64,000 nt of DNA from Wolbachia endosymbiont of Folsomia candida (GCF_001931755.2 NZ_CP015510.2:930001-994000); one strand, 5' to 3'. Shown: positions 19,601 through 28,311, counted from the stretch's first letter. A program made the numbers and translations. Notes: generated from the sequence alone by a model not told the origin.

Positions 19601-22035
19601 AGTTTGCGTAATGGATATTTTTCATCATCATTCTGAAAAACAGCTACTACTTCATTGAACTTTTCAGCTAATGCTCTTTTCTTGCTATCTGCCTCATCTT
19701 CTAACCTCTGATGCTTTTGCTTGTGTGAATAAAATTGATCCCAAAGGCTATTGAACTCTGCTGTTGATGCACGTTTCAATTTTGCATCCGCTGGATCGAC
19801 ATTTTCACGTTTATATTTTCCCGCAATTTCATTTGCGTCTTTCCATGCTGTGTAGAGTGTAGTGAATTCATCCTGTATTTCTTGAGAATATTTCAGTCCA
19901 TAATTACTTTCTAGATACTTAAAAACACGATGATCCCGACCTTGATTAAAAATCTCAAAAACAATATTCTCATCTAGATCACTAAAGTTAGGCGGTATCA
20001 TTTCATGAATTTCCCTACTTAAGTTGTTATTAGCAACTAACATGTCTAACTTTTTTGGATCATTTTTATATTTTTCAAAAAGACAACCCACTATCTCCAT
20101 TCCCTTACGAAGGTTATTATCTGCGTCATGATCTTCAATCTTTAGTACCGAGGTAATGTATTCGGCTATTCCACCAGTCCCAGTCTTTGCAAAAGCCTCT
20201 TTAAAGTGACTTAAAAGTGATACAGTTTTAATTGATCCATCTTCCTGAAGTGTTTCATGACCTGAAAATCTTTCTTTATTCAGTTGATAAAGTGGCACTC
20301 CAGTTACACAAGATATGAAGTTATTAATTAAACCATGCGTAACAGTAAGTATAGGATCATCAGCTATACCGCTCGTCAGATCAAATTCCTTAAGAGTTTC
20401 ATTTATTGCGGTTTCTTGACCTTCTCCAAATGTATCAATAAGTTTGTCTCTAATACTCTCTCTCAAATTACCACAGTTAGATGGTAGGTAAAAATCGCAT
20501 CTGTTGTGAATTTTTTCATTAAAACTATTACTTTTTTCATTATACAAGGTTCTAATCTGCTGCTCTGGACTTGCTATTCTCTCTTTAAGCAATTTTGTGG
20601 ACTCATCGCAATCACTGCATACAAGCGTCATCCTATTACGCAAACTTTGTAAATTCCACGTAATGTGCTTTCTTATTTGTTCCCCTATATCAGCTTCACT
20701 ATCTGCGTTATGATCATAATAGTAATCTTCACCTTCAAACCTTTCTAATATTTCACTATTGCGATATTTCACATAATCTTCTATGGATTGTTTAGGTTGA
20801 AGATTTTTACGAACTGCAATACGAGTTGTTGCACCAATTCCTAAAGCTATTTTTTCTTTTAGTGATTGTGCTTCAATGTATGCATTGTCATTTTTCTTTT
20901 CTTCTTTAATAAAATCTAATACCTTCTTAGTAGGCGTTGCTGTTGTTACTACTAAATTTATTTTTTTCCAACTTGCAAGTAGCAAAAGCAAGTCAATTTC
21001 AACAGAGTATGCATGACCTTGATTTACCATGTCTTGTACTTCATCCAACATCACAAGCAAATTCTGCTGATCAAAAATGCTTCCTTTAAATTCTGTGCCA
21101 TTAACTTTGTAATGATCTTGATAAATTTCAATATTTTTTCCGATTATTATTTTCTTTTTCTTTAGGTCCACTTTGAACTCTTCATTTTCAGCATTATGCT
21201 TTTTTAGCAACTCAGAAAGTGTATCGAGATTTAATATTTTGTTTGAAGCAGCAAAGAATCTATCAAGACTCAATATGTGATGATCTTTATTATCTTCGTG
21301 CTGATTCTTACGAGAAATGTGACTAGTACTACTAGATGAAAACGCTCCTTGCTGATCATTATATTCTTGGGGTACCAAATCACCACGAGAATCAACCGAC
21401 ACAACCTTCATCCCAGATAACCTTGCTGCAAGAGCAAACATTAGCTTTGTGATTGTTTTTCCAGATCCCGTTGCTGTTGCAATCAATACCAAAGGCCTCA
21501 TGAGATATTCCAAAGCACTTACTTGTGATGGACGTGGTAGCTTTTCGTTCAGCCCTCCTATGCGAAATTCTTTTTTTCCTTCTCCAAATCTTGCTCCAAA
21601 TTTATATGCTTTGTCTTTTTTTTGTACAGTTAATTTTAGTCCTTGGAGTGACTTTACTTCTTTATCACTACAATTATCAGTATTCAAAAATTCAATATCA
21701 TATTCATCGTTATTAGATTGTTTTGTTATCTCAAATGTTACACCATTTGATTCACATTTTATTTTTTCCTCATTTATTCCTTCACGGATCTTTGTTCTAA
21801 TTTCTTTTGCAAGATTATTAATATTATCGTTTCTGCCTTTTTGTATTATATTAAGTATATTAACAGTATGCTTTAATAACTTTGTGTTTTGTTTAATAGA
21901 TTCCTCAAGCTTTTTTCTATCAATTGCTTTAGTTTCCTCTGCAATAACTGGATCAGTGATTGGCTCGCCAACTGGCTTACCAACTAGATTAGTCATTTTT
22001 TTTACATGAATGTTTTGTCCTGTGTGTGCTGTCAT
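16651..22035 (-). CDS. 1794-residue SF2 helicase-like ATPase with long coiled-coil region
   Basis: Helicase motifs are visible: LPRPSQVSALEYL before the P-loop, ATATGSGKT (motif I, about residues 186-194), LDEVQDM (motif II, near 331), TTATPT (motif III, near 364) and RRQQGVGRTGREN (motif VI, near 875). The spacing and the PRPSQ sequence before the P-loop faintly recall SecA-type DEAD motors, but DEVQ and the very long insertions are unlike SecA. From about residue 1000 to 1450 it is charged coiled coil; the last 300 residues look globular and ends TAFTHPKPSLVNSIEILACAG. Substrate (nucleic acid or protein) cannot be decided. No partner genes lie nearby: upstream is a repeat cluster and an IS4-type element, downstream the 203-base element. 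The ATG at 22035 is preceded by AAAGGTTATTGT. Confidence 0.8.
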   Translation of the reverse strand: MTAHTGQNIHVKKMTNLVGKPVGEPITDPVIAEETKAIDRKKLEESIKQNTKLLKHTVNILNIIQKGRNDNINNLAKEIRTKIREGINEEKIKCESNGVTFEITKQSNNDEYDIEFLNTDNCSDKEVKSLQGLKLTVQKKDKAYKFGARFGEGKKEFRIGGLNEKLPRPSQVSALEYLMRPLVLIATATGSGKTITKLMFALAARLSGMKVVSVDSRGDLVPQEYNDQQGAFSSSSTSHISRKNQHEDNKDHHILSLDRFFAASNKILNLDTLSELLKKHNAENEEFKVDLKKKKIIIGKNIEIYQDHYKVNGTEFKGSIFDQQNLLVMLDEVQDMVNQGHAYSVEIDLLLLLASWKKINLVVTTATPTKKVLDFIKEEKKNDNAYIEAQSLKEKIALGIGATTRIAVRKNLQPKQSIEDYVKYRNSEILERFEGEDYYYDHNADSEADIGEQIRKHITWNLQSLRNRMTLVCSDCDESTKLLKERIASPEQQIRTLYNEKSNSFNEKIHNRCDFYLPSNCGNLRESIRDKLIDTFGEGQETAINETLKEFDLTSGIADDPILTVTHGLINNFISCVTGVPLYQLNKERFSGHETLQEDGSIKTVSLLSHFKEAFAKTGTGGIAEYITSVLKIEDHDADNNLRKGMEIVGCLFEKYKNDPKKLDMLVANNNLSREIHEMIPPNFSDLDENIVFEIFNQGRDHRVFKYLESNYGLKYSQEIQDEFTTLYTAWKDANEIAGKYKRENVDPADAKLKRASTAEFNSLWDQFYSHKQKHQRLEDEADSKKRALAEKFNEVVAVFQNDDEKYPLRKLRPICIELASDSIEECLSDELSQASVRGAFFKGETSGFDNKNLYNVFVIETTKDDPKRRQQGVGRTGRENGPIISSSFVSSSKISNPDKTKDQLENGSPIEMGETEKGKIDLQEFAKRMTEKVEEIISAHHSEGESEIADRVIEFICSTYRELHKNEEYKNGKTHKALIQTLQNVTSALKKECKKNHIIVGDSVLMFNIRGIESKITNVLDELMILSGELEPYEKNRDKINEKLKIESNFLKRLAIELFTLVVHLWNWRLNPTEQEISKALEKKDELTFIERVILRKARTKVEKEMAPLKKEENKLKAEEKSLIKKKKEFQNEYNEKNRCVGVVERKNGEQKEITESEKNSVIKRQLSGIEEELNETNRSLNEFNKKHGKDLGAFETQDLKGKIGNLGLIINGLKSGLEKVVETEDKLTGLAQMLHNVQEILQGNRDNIEVGSLINYDPDSRKKIESLQETTKKIEGIISEQYKDFFNKEDSSRIKRHVAKLYSLCEKCIDSHKYSENDNIQKEAKELEEALEEITRHIKMMPKEKDIQKSVKESQESIENYKNQTQIEVLFNLIYKGIADYNNSEVQTTYADVKRLLSHINQFTEEKTKLEKLQGEQARLVKRIEDLGKEERAWKDSDSDKQIDVSKRISVYKSITKNYDLKCFMWLFQVFPGFVEKVKNLEDYNSYISSTEFLELFTNIVVPLMDKEGSEHLRLKMLFDVMEPGSNNSEEKVKRITKFHENLVNRNFDEIEPDDVTEALEHMEGMFKYIMSAKFNHYTNGLKKDCELIKNITFGKLDLAKVIGERLGGNSDSNEVDPVTLLQQLFVKTLNDKNIDITEALFATQGIRTNDIDSGTTVFSSIKFAATAFPFILGKFAGGGEGFLDRIITTFTDTSPQRAQKAIEHFGEPKDQDQMTKYVCEMLTIFLKELRGCGDKITWSDNPTIEEVYAQVLQEFGKGARLESKKEDLPATAFTHPKPSLVNSIEILACAG

Positions 22036-22265
22036 ACAATAACCTTTAATAGAATATTAATATTTCAATAATATTATGTACTGCGTTAAATGTCAACCAA
22101 AATCATTAAATATTTCATTTTTAGCATTGAAATACAAAGAAATATACTAAGGATATTATATGTATTTTAGGAAGAATTTATAGGAGGCTTTTAAAGCATA
22201 ACTTGATAACTAAACAATCATCTTAAAATCATGGCTAGTGTTAGCATCTTGGTTCGATTGCACTT

Positions 22266-22465
22266 GAGTAGCTGGCACACAATTGTACGAACATCCCGTA
22301 AAGCGATAGGATGCGTGTTAAGTTTCAATCAAAGGTGTCATCCCTGTGCTCCGACACACAACTGTACGAACGTCTAATTTAGCGAGAAAGCAAACTAAAA
22401 GCATCAACCTTTGGTGTCATTCCAGTGTGTGACACACAACTGTACGAACGTCTAATTTAGCGATA
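22266..22465. repeat. Three spaced copies of an IS4-type end joined to palindrome halves
   Basis: This 22.04-22.43 kb gene-free stretch holds three copies of CACACAA(C/T)TGTACGAAC, at about 22268, 22351 and 22433, spaced 81-83 bases. Each is preceded by a half palindromic element (GTAGCTGG, CATCCCTGTGCTCCGA, CATTCCAGTGTGTGA). Copies two and three are followed by GTCTAATTTAGCGA. The third is the actual left end of the IS4-type element. No other feature is seen between 22036 and 22265. Confidence 0.75.
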
Positions 22466-23640
22466 AGATAGGAAAAAAATTAGGGTGTGAAGTGTGTTTT
22501 ATTACAAAGAAATAATATCAAAATTGCCGAAAGCAGTGTTAGATGAAATAGGCAAAGCGGTTGGCGTTGATTACAAAGTGGGCAAACTTACGGGAGAAAA
22601 TATATTTAATTTACTGCTGTACAGCATATTGGAGAAAAACGAGCTGAGCTTGCGGACTATCGAGGAAAATTATCGTCGGATGTTTTGCCTGAATACGCGC
22701 CATTCATCGGTGGCAAGCCGCTTAAAAACGATACCAATTAAGTACTTCGAAAGAATTTTTTCGTTCGTTTTACAAAGTTTTTGTAACCAAAAAGACCAAG
22801 AAAAGCTATTAATTATAGATTCCACAACCCTGCAGTTATCGAGCAAATTACTGCAATCTGCAATACCATGGCGTGGTGGTGCAAAGAATATGGTAAAGTG
22901 CACCGTTGCCACTGACGGCAGGTTTGCAAAGTTGCTGAACTTGTATACTCAAGCCAAGGGCTCCTCTGACAGCACATCGTTCCGGGAAATGATTTTAAAT
23001 CACGGTCAAGAGTCGATTTGCATATTTGATCGAGGACTGCAAAAACGTGCAACTTTCGAGGAGTTTATAGATAAAGGCATACATTTTATCACACGTGGCA
23101 ACGATAATATTCGTTATCAAATTGTGCGTATCCACGGAAAAGTTGCAGGCATGCAGACTGGAACGCTTGAGCTAATGGAAGATGTAGTAGTCAGGCTGGG
23201 GCAAAAAGGTTCAAGATTTTTGTCGTTTGAAATCAGGCTAATTAAAGCGCAAAATCGACAGAATGGCGAAGTTCTCACATTTTTGACTAATATTTATGAA
23301 ATGTCTGCTGAAGAAGTCTGCGCTCTTTACAAAAGGCGCTGGTCAATAGAAGTTTTCTTCAAATTTATCAAGCAGGAGCTCAACACGAAGCATTTTCTTG
23401 GACATAGCAAAAACACAATTTTGGTCACACTATACATGATTCTTATTGCTTCGGTTTTATTAACAGAATACAGAAAACGCAGCGAAATCAAGAGTTATAA
23501 GTTTGCAAGGAGAGCTTTTATGAATGAACTCAGGCTTGAAATCCTAAAACCTGTCATTGAATATTGTGGTGGAAACCCAGAAAAAGTCTACGATTATTAC
23601 CTTTTTCACTTTCCATAACAAACGTTCGTACACTTGTGTG
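22433..23640 (+). mobile_element. IS4-type insertion sequence
   Basis: About 1208 bases with inverted ends CACACAACTGTACGAACGT and (complement of) CACACAAGTGTACGAACGT, one mismatch. It sits in the loop of a palindromic element: CATTCCAGTG...GTGA before it and CGTGACACTGGAATCC after it. The exact target duplication is not clear because the palindrome itself contains the repeated bases. Confidence 0.8.
22494..23618 (+). CDS. IS4-family transposase
   Basis: 374 residues, GTG start. The DDE catalytic residues of the IS4 family are visible: LIIDSTTLQLSS, SICIFDRGLQKR and the Y-R-E-K signature YKRRWSIEVFFKFIKQEL near residue 280. The frame is complete and ends 22 bases before the outer edge of the right inverted repeat, so the element looks intact. 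Confidence 0.92.
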   Translation: MFYYKEIISKLPKAVLDEIGKAVGVDYKVGKLTGENIFNLLLYSILEKNELSLRTIEENYRRMFCLNTRHSSVASRLKTIPIKYFERIFSFVLQSFCNQKDQEKLLIIDSTTLQLSSKLLQSAIPWRGGAKNMVKCTVATDGRFAKLLNLYTQAKGSSDSTSFREMILNHGQESICIFDRGLQKRATFEEFIDKGIHFITRGNDNIRYQIVRIHGKVAGMQTGTLELMEDVVVRLGQKGSRFLSFEIRLIKAQNRQNGEVLTFLTNIYEMSAEEVCALYKRRWSIEVFFKFIKQELNTKHFLGHSKNTILVTLYMILIASVLLTEYRKRSEIKSYKFARRAFMNELRLEILKPVIEYCGGNPEKVYDYYLFHFP

Positions 23641-23694
23641 CGTGACACTGGAATCCAGTTAATTTATTAACTACATATAAAAAACTATTATGTT

Positions 23695-23824
23695 TATATA
23701 ACTGCAAGTGAGCGTAATGGATGTAGGTATGACATCAAATTTAGTTAAGCGAATTTGGAAAATTGATTTGATTGAACAAGAAAACCAAGATAGGAAAGGT
23801 TTATATGATGAAATTGTTAAGTAA
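23695..23824 (+). pseudogene. Remnant of a GIY-YIG-type nuclease
   Basis: Two adjoining frames read TASERNGCRY and then VGMTSNLVKRIWK, matching the usual order of a short GIY-YIG endonuclease (A-S-x-R-N-G-x-x-Y followed by V-G-x-T-S-x-L-x-x-R-x-W). A small deletion shifts the frame and most of the domain is gone; the second frame runs from the ATG at 23717 to 23824. It lies between the IS4-type element and a palindromic element. Family recognition rests on this short pattern only. Confidence 0.5.
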
Positions 23825-23832
23825 GAAAACTA

Positions 23833-23860
23833 GATTCCAGTATCACGCACTGGAATGACA
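23833..23860. repeat. Palindromic element near glpX 3' end
   Basis: Arms ATTCCAGTA / CACTGGAAT then GACACCATTTTT; lies about 24 bases past the glpX stop on its minus strand. Confidence 0.75.
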
Positions 23861-23883
23861 CCATTTTTGGTTCCTTGAATGAA

Positions 23884-24807
23884 TCAGATAACTACCTGCA
23901 TTTTTACCGTTTTATTGGGTAATATTATTAATGAGCTAATCGTAAGATGTTTGTTTTGATCATATTTGACACCATCCACAAGTTCTCCACTTGTTACTCC
24001 AGTTGCAACAAAGACTGATTCACCTTTTGCCATATCCTTTACGGTGTAGATTTTTTCTGTATCCGCAATACCTAAATTTTTTGCTCTTTCTTTTGACTGA
24101 TCAGTGTCAAATATTAATTTCCCTTCCATCTGTCCGCCTATTGAACTCAGTGCCGCGGCTGCAAGCACCCCCTCTGGTGCCCCTCCTATTCCTATGTACA
24201 TATCGTGAGTGCCATTTATTAATGAAACCACAGCAGCAACATCACCATCATCTATTAGTTTAATTTTTGCTCCTAACTCCCTGATTTTCAATATTAATTC
24301 ATTGTGTCTTTCGCGTTTTAGTATCGTTACTGTAAGGTCACTTACTTTACACTTCTTGGCTGCAGCTAGGTTATTTAAATTCTTTTCAATGTTATTTTTG
24401 AGTGAGACCACACCTTCAGGAAGATCTTTTCCTACTGCTATTTTTTCCATATAAACATCAGGTGCATGCAAAAAATTACCTTTTTTTGTTGCAGCAAGAA
24501 CTGACATCGCGCCTTGCTTATAGTGGGCACAAAGCGTAGTACCTTCAAGTGGATCAACAGCAATATCGATTTCAGGACCACTTTCAGTGCCAACCTTTTC
24601 TCCAATATATAACATCGGTGCAGAATCTCGCTCACCTTCACCTATAACAATCGTACCATTTATTTCCATGGAATTTAGAATAGTTCGCATTGCATCAACT
24701 GCAACTTGGTCAGCCTTTTTTTCGTCACCAAGGCCTGCCAATTTATATGCAGCAAGCGCTGCAGATTCGGTCACTTTTACCAATTTGTAAGCTAAATCTT
24801 CTATCAT
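23884..24807 (-). CDS. glpX: Class II fructose-1,6-bisphosphatase GlpX
   Basis: 307 residues, the usual size. The enzyme removes the 1-phosphate of fructose 1,6-bisphosphate in gluconeogenesis. Motifs seen: GTIVIGEGERDSAPMLYIGE (metal-binding acidic residues), IDIAVDPLEGTTLC, IDDGDVAA and GIGGAPEGVLAAAAL. Its presence with transketolase in this window fits an endosymbiont that runs carbon upward from host amino acids to make sugar phosphates. The ATG at 24807 is the natural start; no close operon partner is present, and the next gene upstream is divergent. Confidence 0.95.
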   Translation of the reverse strand: MIEDLAYKLVKVTESAALAAYKLAGLGDEKKADQVAVDAMRTILNSMEINGTIVIGEGERDSAPMLYIGEKVGTESGPEIDIAVDPLEGTTLCAHYKQGAMSVLAATKKGNFLHAPDVYMEKIAVGKDLPEGVVSLKNNIEKNLNNLAAAKKCKVSDLTVTILKRERHNELILKIRELGAKIKLIDDGDVAAVVSLINGTHDMYIGIGGAPEGVLAAAALSSIGGQMEGKLIFDTDQSKERAKNLGIADTEKIYTVKDMAKGESVFVATGVTSGELVDGVKYDQNKHLTISSLIILPNKTVKMQVVI

Positions 24808-24929
24808 TTAAGGGTCATGGATAAAGAACTCAATATATACCTTATCATCCAAAACTGCAATATATCTTGATTAATTTTGAAAAAGTTAATATAATCAATA
24901 ATGATAGTAACACTATTTGGGTATTCTAT

Positions 24930-25994
24930 ATGGCAAAAACTTACAGCGATTTAATCAATGCATATAAAAAAATAGAAGAGATTGTAGCTCAGAACCCTGA
25001 TGTAACCGCTGAGGAGTTTGGTAAGGAACTAAAGAATAATGGTATTGATGTCAATTCTACAACTTTGGAATGTTTTACCCTTTTACACCTTGCCATTTAT
25101 AAATCTTATAAATTTAATAATGAACCTAACAATAAAAAAAACGTATTAACGATTATAAAGCTACTGTTAAATAATGGTGCAGACATTAATATCTGTTATA
25201 AAGGCAAAAAGGATGAAACTTTTGAATCGCCGATTTCTCTTGTTATAGATGCCTCTTTGAAAGGTCATACAGATCTTCTGAAAGTATTTATAGAAAATAA
25301 GGCAGTGAATAATGAGGTTATGCGTGAAGTATTGTTACTTGTTAAGTCCATTTTATTTGCACATGAAGAAGCAACTCATCGTCAAGCAGTAATAACACTA
25401 CTTGAATCAGCATTAAAAGATGCACCTAATGTAGAAGGAAACAGCATAGAACCCATCAGTAGCAATGGAAGCACAGGTAGTAAACCTGTGACACCAATAG
25501 GCGTGAGCGATGCAATAAACCCTACTGTCGAATCTGTAGTAACTCCAGCAAAGAAAACAGATGCTAATTTATTAATTACTATACCAGGCGATAACGATAG
25601 CAAACCTGCAATATTAGAACCATCAGAGCATACAGAAGTAAGTACCAAAGCAAATAAAAGATTCATGAAATCGCAAAAACCAGTAGCTGATAGTTTTATT
25701 AGTGAACAATTTGTTCCACCAAATGCAGGAGTTAAATATAAAGAAAATAACAAAGATTTTTTTATTCAATTAGTGATAGGTTGTATTGGAGTTATTTTCA
25801 CATTATCATTAGCAACTGCTACTATTTTTATACCTTTACCAGGTAATATAGTTCTTGGCTTTTTAGCTGCTTGTGTAGCAGCAGGTACTTTAATACATGT
25901 GGTAAATAGCACATGGCCAAGTTATAAAGAGATGAAAGAAAATAAAGTTGAGTGTATTGGAGCCAGTAATAAGCAGCAAGGTTTATATAACTAA
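24930..25994 (+). CDS. Ankyrin-repeat protein with C-terminal membrane segments
   Basis: The frame is open from an ATG at 24867 (375 residues), but the start at 24930 (MAKTYSDLINAYKKIEEI, 354 residues) looks more natural, because the first 21 residues read like leader. Neither has a good Shine-Dalgarno sequence. Residues include about three ankyrin-like units (FTLLHLAIYKS, IIKLLLNNGADINICYKG, GHTDLLKVFIENKAV). A Ser/Thr/Pro-rich linker follows, then two hydrophobic segments near the end (FFIQLVIGCIGVIFTLSLAT and PGNIVLGFLAACVAAGTLI). The layout, few repeats then a linker then a paired membrane segment, matches the two tandem ankyrin genes at 29-31.5 kb, so they are probably distant paralogues. 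Confidence 0.8.
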   Translation: MAKTYSDLINAYKKIEEIVAQNPDVTAEEFGKELKNNGIDVNSTTLECFTLLHLAIYKSYKFNNEPNNKKNVLTIIKLLLNNGADINICYKGKKDETFESPISLVIDASLKGHTDLLKVFIENKAVNNEVMREVLLLVKSILFAHEEATHRQAVITLLESALKDAPNVEGNSIEPISSNGSTGSKPVTPIGVSDAINPTVESVVTPAKKTDANLLITIPGDNDSKPAILEPSEHTEVSTKANKRFMKSQKPVADSFISEQFVPPNAGVKYKENNKDFFIQLVIGCIGVIFTLSLATATIFIPLPGNIVLGFLAACVAAGTLIHVVNSTWPSYKEMKENKVECIGASNKQQGLYN

Positions 25995-26000
25995 ACTATT

Positions 26001-26507
26001 CTAGTTTTTATGACACAAATCATGCATTTTTTGATATGCTTTTTGAAAACCAAGCAGAGAATAAGTATCGTCAATAGTTGCTGCTTTTATTTTTCCATTA
26101 ACCACCATTGATAACCCTTGCTTCATTTTTAAAATTAGATCTTGGTCTGTTTTTACATTATCTGCCCATGCAAAATTTCCCTGTATTATTGGCAATGTAT
26201 ATTTGATCCTTTTATCAATGCTGAGGTCCACAGACTCCTTGTCATACTGAAAACCAGATGTGACGCTCACCTCATCTGCTTTTTTATCAACATAACTAAC
26301 CATTACATAAGGTTTGCGATTTGTTGTATAATGCTCGCTCTTCTGTTTAGGGTAAGACACAATGTAACATACCTTTTCCCCATCTTCCACTGCAGTATAT
26401 ACAAGCCAATCTTTATATTTTTCCTTTAACTGTACATCGTCAACAGATGCAAAAGTACTTATTGAAAAAAATATTAAAAATAGAAAAAAATTACGCATGC
26501 AAACCAA
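26001..26507 (-). CDS. IalB-like secreted protein
   Basis: About 165-168 residues; ATG at 26498 (MRNFFLFLIFFSIS) gives a clean signal peptide, the ATG at 26507 adds three residues. The mature part follows the invasion-associated locus B pattern: YKDWLVYTAVEDGEKVCYIV, PKQK, a central strand region and AATIDDTYSLLGFQKAYQKM before a final Cys. Family members are periplasmic or surface proteins; the name comes from Bartonella and does not prove a role in entry here. Its start overlaps the end of rpoH (stop at 26491), so the two are likely co-transcribed and perhaps translationally coupled. Confidence 0.8.
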   Translation of the reverse strand: MVCMRNFFLFLIFFSISTFASVDDVQLKEKYKDWLVYTAVEDGEKVCYIVSYPKQKSEHYTTNRKPYVMVSYVDKKADEVSVTSGFQYDKESVDLSIDKRIKYTLPIIQGNFAWADNVKTDQDLILKMKQGLSMVVNGKIKAATIDDTYSLLGFQKAYQKMHDLCHKN

Positions 26508-27384
26508 ATTTTAAACTTTCAGACTGTATATATTGTTTCACCTTTCCCATTGCCTGCTCAGCTAGCTGTCTTATCCTTTCCCTTGAAACAGAATATTTTT
26601 TACTAAGCTCATCCAAAGTTTGGGGATTTTCAGACAAATATCTACTAATAAAGATATCTCTTGCCCTATCGTTCAAATTTGCCAATGCATTATTTAAAAT
26701 CGTTTCTTTTAGCTCCTTTTCCTCATAATCTTGGCAAACTATTTCTTGGCTTACTGAATTACATGCGATCATATCCTGCAATTCTTTTCCAGAGTCATCA
26801 CCTATTTTTACACAGTCGTTTAGTGACTTATCCTTAGAAGCCAAACGGTAGCTCATATGCACAACGTCACTTTCAGATACAGAAAGTTCTTCAGATATAG
26901 CTTTTATTTCTTCATTACTTAAAGCTTCTCTATCTGTATATTGTAAAATTCTTTTTTTTATTTTACGTAAACTAAAAAATAATCTCCTTTGTGCTTGTGT
27001 TGTGCCTATTTTTACGAATGACCATGATTTCAATACAAAGTCCTTTATTGAAGCCTTAATCCACCACACCGCATAAGTTGAAAAACGAAATCCTAAATCA
27101 GGATTAAACTTCTTTACCGCATGCATCAGGCCCATATTTCCTTCCATGATCATGTCCATGAGCAACAAACCATAATTTTTAAACTTCATTGCAATTTTTA
27201 CCACCAAATTCAAATGGCTAGTAATTAGTTTATGAGCAGAAGAAACATCCTTATACTGGTGCCAATTTTTTGCTAATCGTATTTCTTCCTCATGAGATAA
27301 TATAGGAAATTTTTGCACTTTAGCAATGTATTGCATGAGATTAGTGCCGCTATCAACACATAAGCTTGCCATTGGAGTCAACAT
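26491..27384 (-). CDS. rpoH: RNA polymerase heat-shock sigma factor RpoH (sigma-32)
   Basis: 297 residues. Region 2 is clear (LLLMDMIMEGNMGLMHAVKK and FRFSTYAVWWIKASI), as is the region 4 helix-turn-helix (TLDELSKKYSVSRERIRQLA). Between them is QRRLFFSLRKIKKR, the RpoH-box signature that separates heat-shock sigma factors from the housekeeping one. It directs polymerase to chaperone and protease promoters. Alternative starts exist (MLTPMAS); either gives a normal N-terminus. It is followed, with overlap, by the IalB-like gene, an unusual partner for a sigma factor. Confidence 0.93.
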   Translation of the reverse strand: MLTPMASLCVDSGTNLMQYIAKVQKFPILSHEEEIRLAKNWHQYKDVSSAHKLITSHLNLVVKIAMKFKNYGLLLMDMIMEGNMGLMHAVKKFNPDLGFRFSTYAVWWIKASIKDFVLKSWSFVKIGTTQAQRRLFFSLRKIKKRILQYTDREALSNEEIKAISEELSVSESDVVHMSYRLASKDKSLNDCVKIGDDSGKELQDMIACNSVSQEIVCQDYEEKELKETILNNALANLNDRARDIFISRYLSENPQTLDELSKKYSVSRERIRQLAEQAMGKVKQYIQSESLKFGLHA

Positions 27385-27488
27385 AACAACATAATTAAAA
27401 ACTCTATATATATAATTTATTAATTATCTAGCAAAAATTCAAGCTTTAATTTTAAAAAAGTGCAATTTGCTTCTATTCAGTTGAAGTT

Positions 27489-27991
27489 TTAAAAGTCAAA
27501 ATCTATTAGCAATTCCGGCCCATAAAGATAACCAAGCTTTGATAGCCCTTTCTCTAGGTAATAGCCAACAGAAAGATTTGTTTTTGAAGAAAGTGGAAAC
27601 CTAGCACCAGAACTTGCCCGGTATGCAAAATTATAACCAGAAAAATCTTAGGATAATACGCCAATCTTAGCAGTAATATATGGAGCAATACTCGTACCAT
27701 CAATCTTATGATTGTAATCTAAACCTGCCAAAATTCCCATTTTCGTTTCTCCATGTTTTGCTAAATCCGAAAGTGAAAATGAAACTATAGGCCCAATTGA
27801 AATTTTAGTGTTGTTTGTATAGTGATAACCAACAGCATAAGCGCAACCTACAAGGCTGTTGCTGCCGTACGTTGTAGCCGTATAGAAGATTTTATCTTCA
27901 GTAAAATCAACTCCAAAACATGGCTTGGCCAAAGACATGGCTTGGCCAAAGAGAAGGTAGATAATATAGCTAAAGCAAGTAATTTTTTCAT
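27489..27991 (-). pseudogene. Surface beta-barrel protein gene, disrupted
   Basis: Start ATG at 27991 gives the signal peptide MKKLLALAILSTFSLAKPCF, nearly that of the intact neighbour at 28312-28782. A perfect 17-base tandem duplication (ACATGGCTTGGCCAAAG twice, near 27917-27950) shifts the frame after the signal peptide. Further on an in-frame TAA at 27648-27650 interrupts it, after which the original frame continues (GYNFAYRASSG ... LLIDFDF) to its true stop at 27489. Removing 17 bases restores the frame, so there are exactly two lesions. The family resembles the small Wolbachia/Anaplasma outer-membrane proteins (Pfam surface antigen msp4 type). Confidence 0.85.
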
Positions 27992-28059
27992 TATTTTACC
28001 CTCTAAATATTGATATATGCATGTATACACATTAAACGTTAAAAATAATATAATTGCAG

Positions 28060-28300
28060 GATAAAACTGAGTTGTTTTGACGAGATTTTCGGTGCATACT
28101 TCTCTATTGTCTTTATTTAATGCTTTGGTAAAGTGAACTGCTGCAAATATTCCAAGCACTAGTCCTGCAACCGCTAAGCTACCAATCACAGGTGCAAGCA
28201 TTCCAAATCCACCTCCAGCTATATATAAGTACGCTGCTAATCCCAAATTAGCTAACGATGCAAAAGAAACTGCTGAGCCGAAACCGGCCATTCCTCCCAT
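28060..28300 (-). pseudogene. Fragment resembling the membrane tail of an ankyrin-type protein
   Basis: A frame open from 28300 encodes a glycine/alanine-rich double membrane segment (YLYIAGGGFGMLAPVIGSLA, then VAGLVLGIFAAVHFTKAL). It then runs without a stop into the leader of the next (dead) beta-barrel gene. It begins directly beside the stop of the intact beta-barrel gene. The pattern is like the C-terminal membrane cassette of the ankyrin genes at 29-31.5 kb, so it is probably a leftover piece of such a gene caught between two tandem paralogues. Confidence 0.4.
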
Positions 28301-28311
28301 ATATAATGGCC

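Noticed and set aside
16651..22035. SecA
   Set aside because: The LPRPSQ and GRTGR resemblances are local; motif II is DEVQ, the P-loop is GSGKT and the length is twice that of SecA, so a SecA label is not supported.
22266..22465. CRISPR array (regularly spaced repeats)
   Set aside because: Only three units, the repeat matches the terminal inverted repeat of the adjacent IS, the spacers are themselves repeat-derived, and no cas genes are present.
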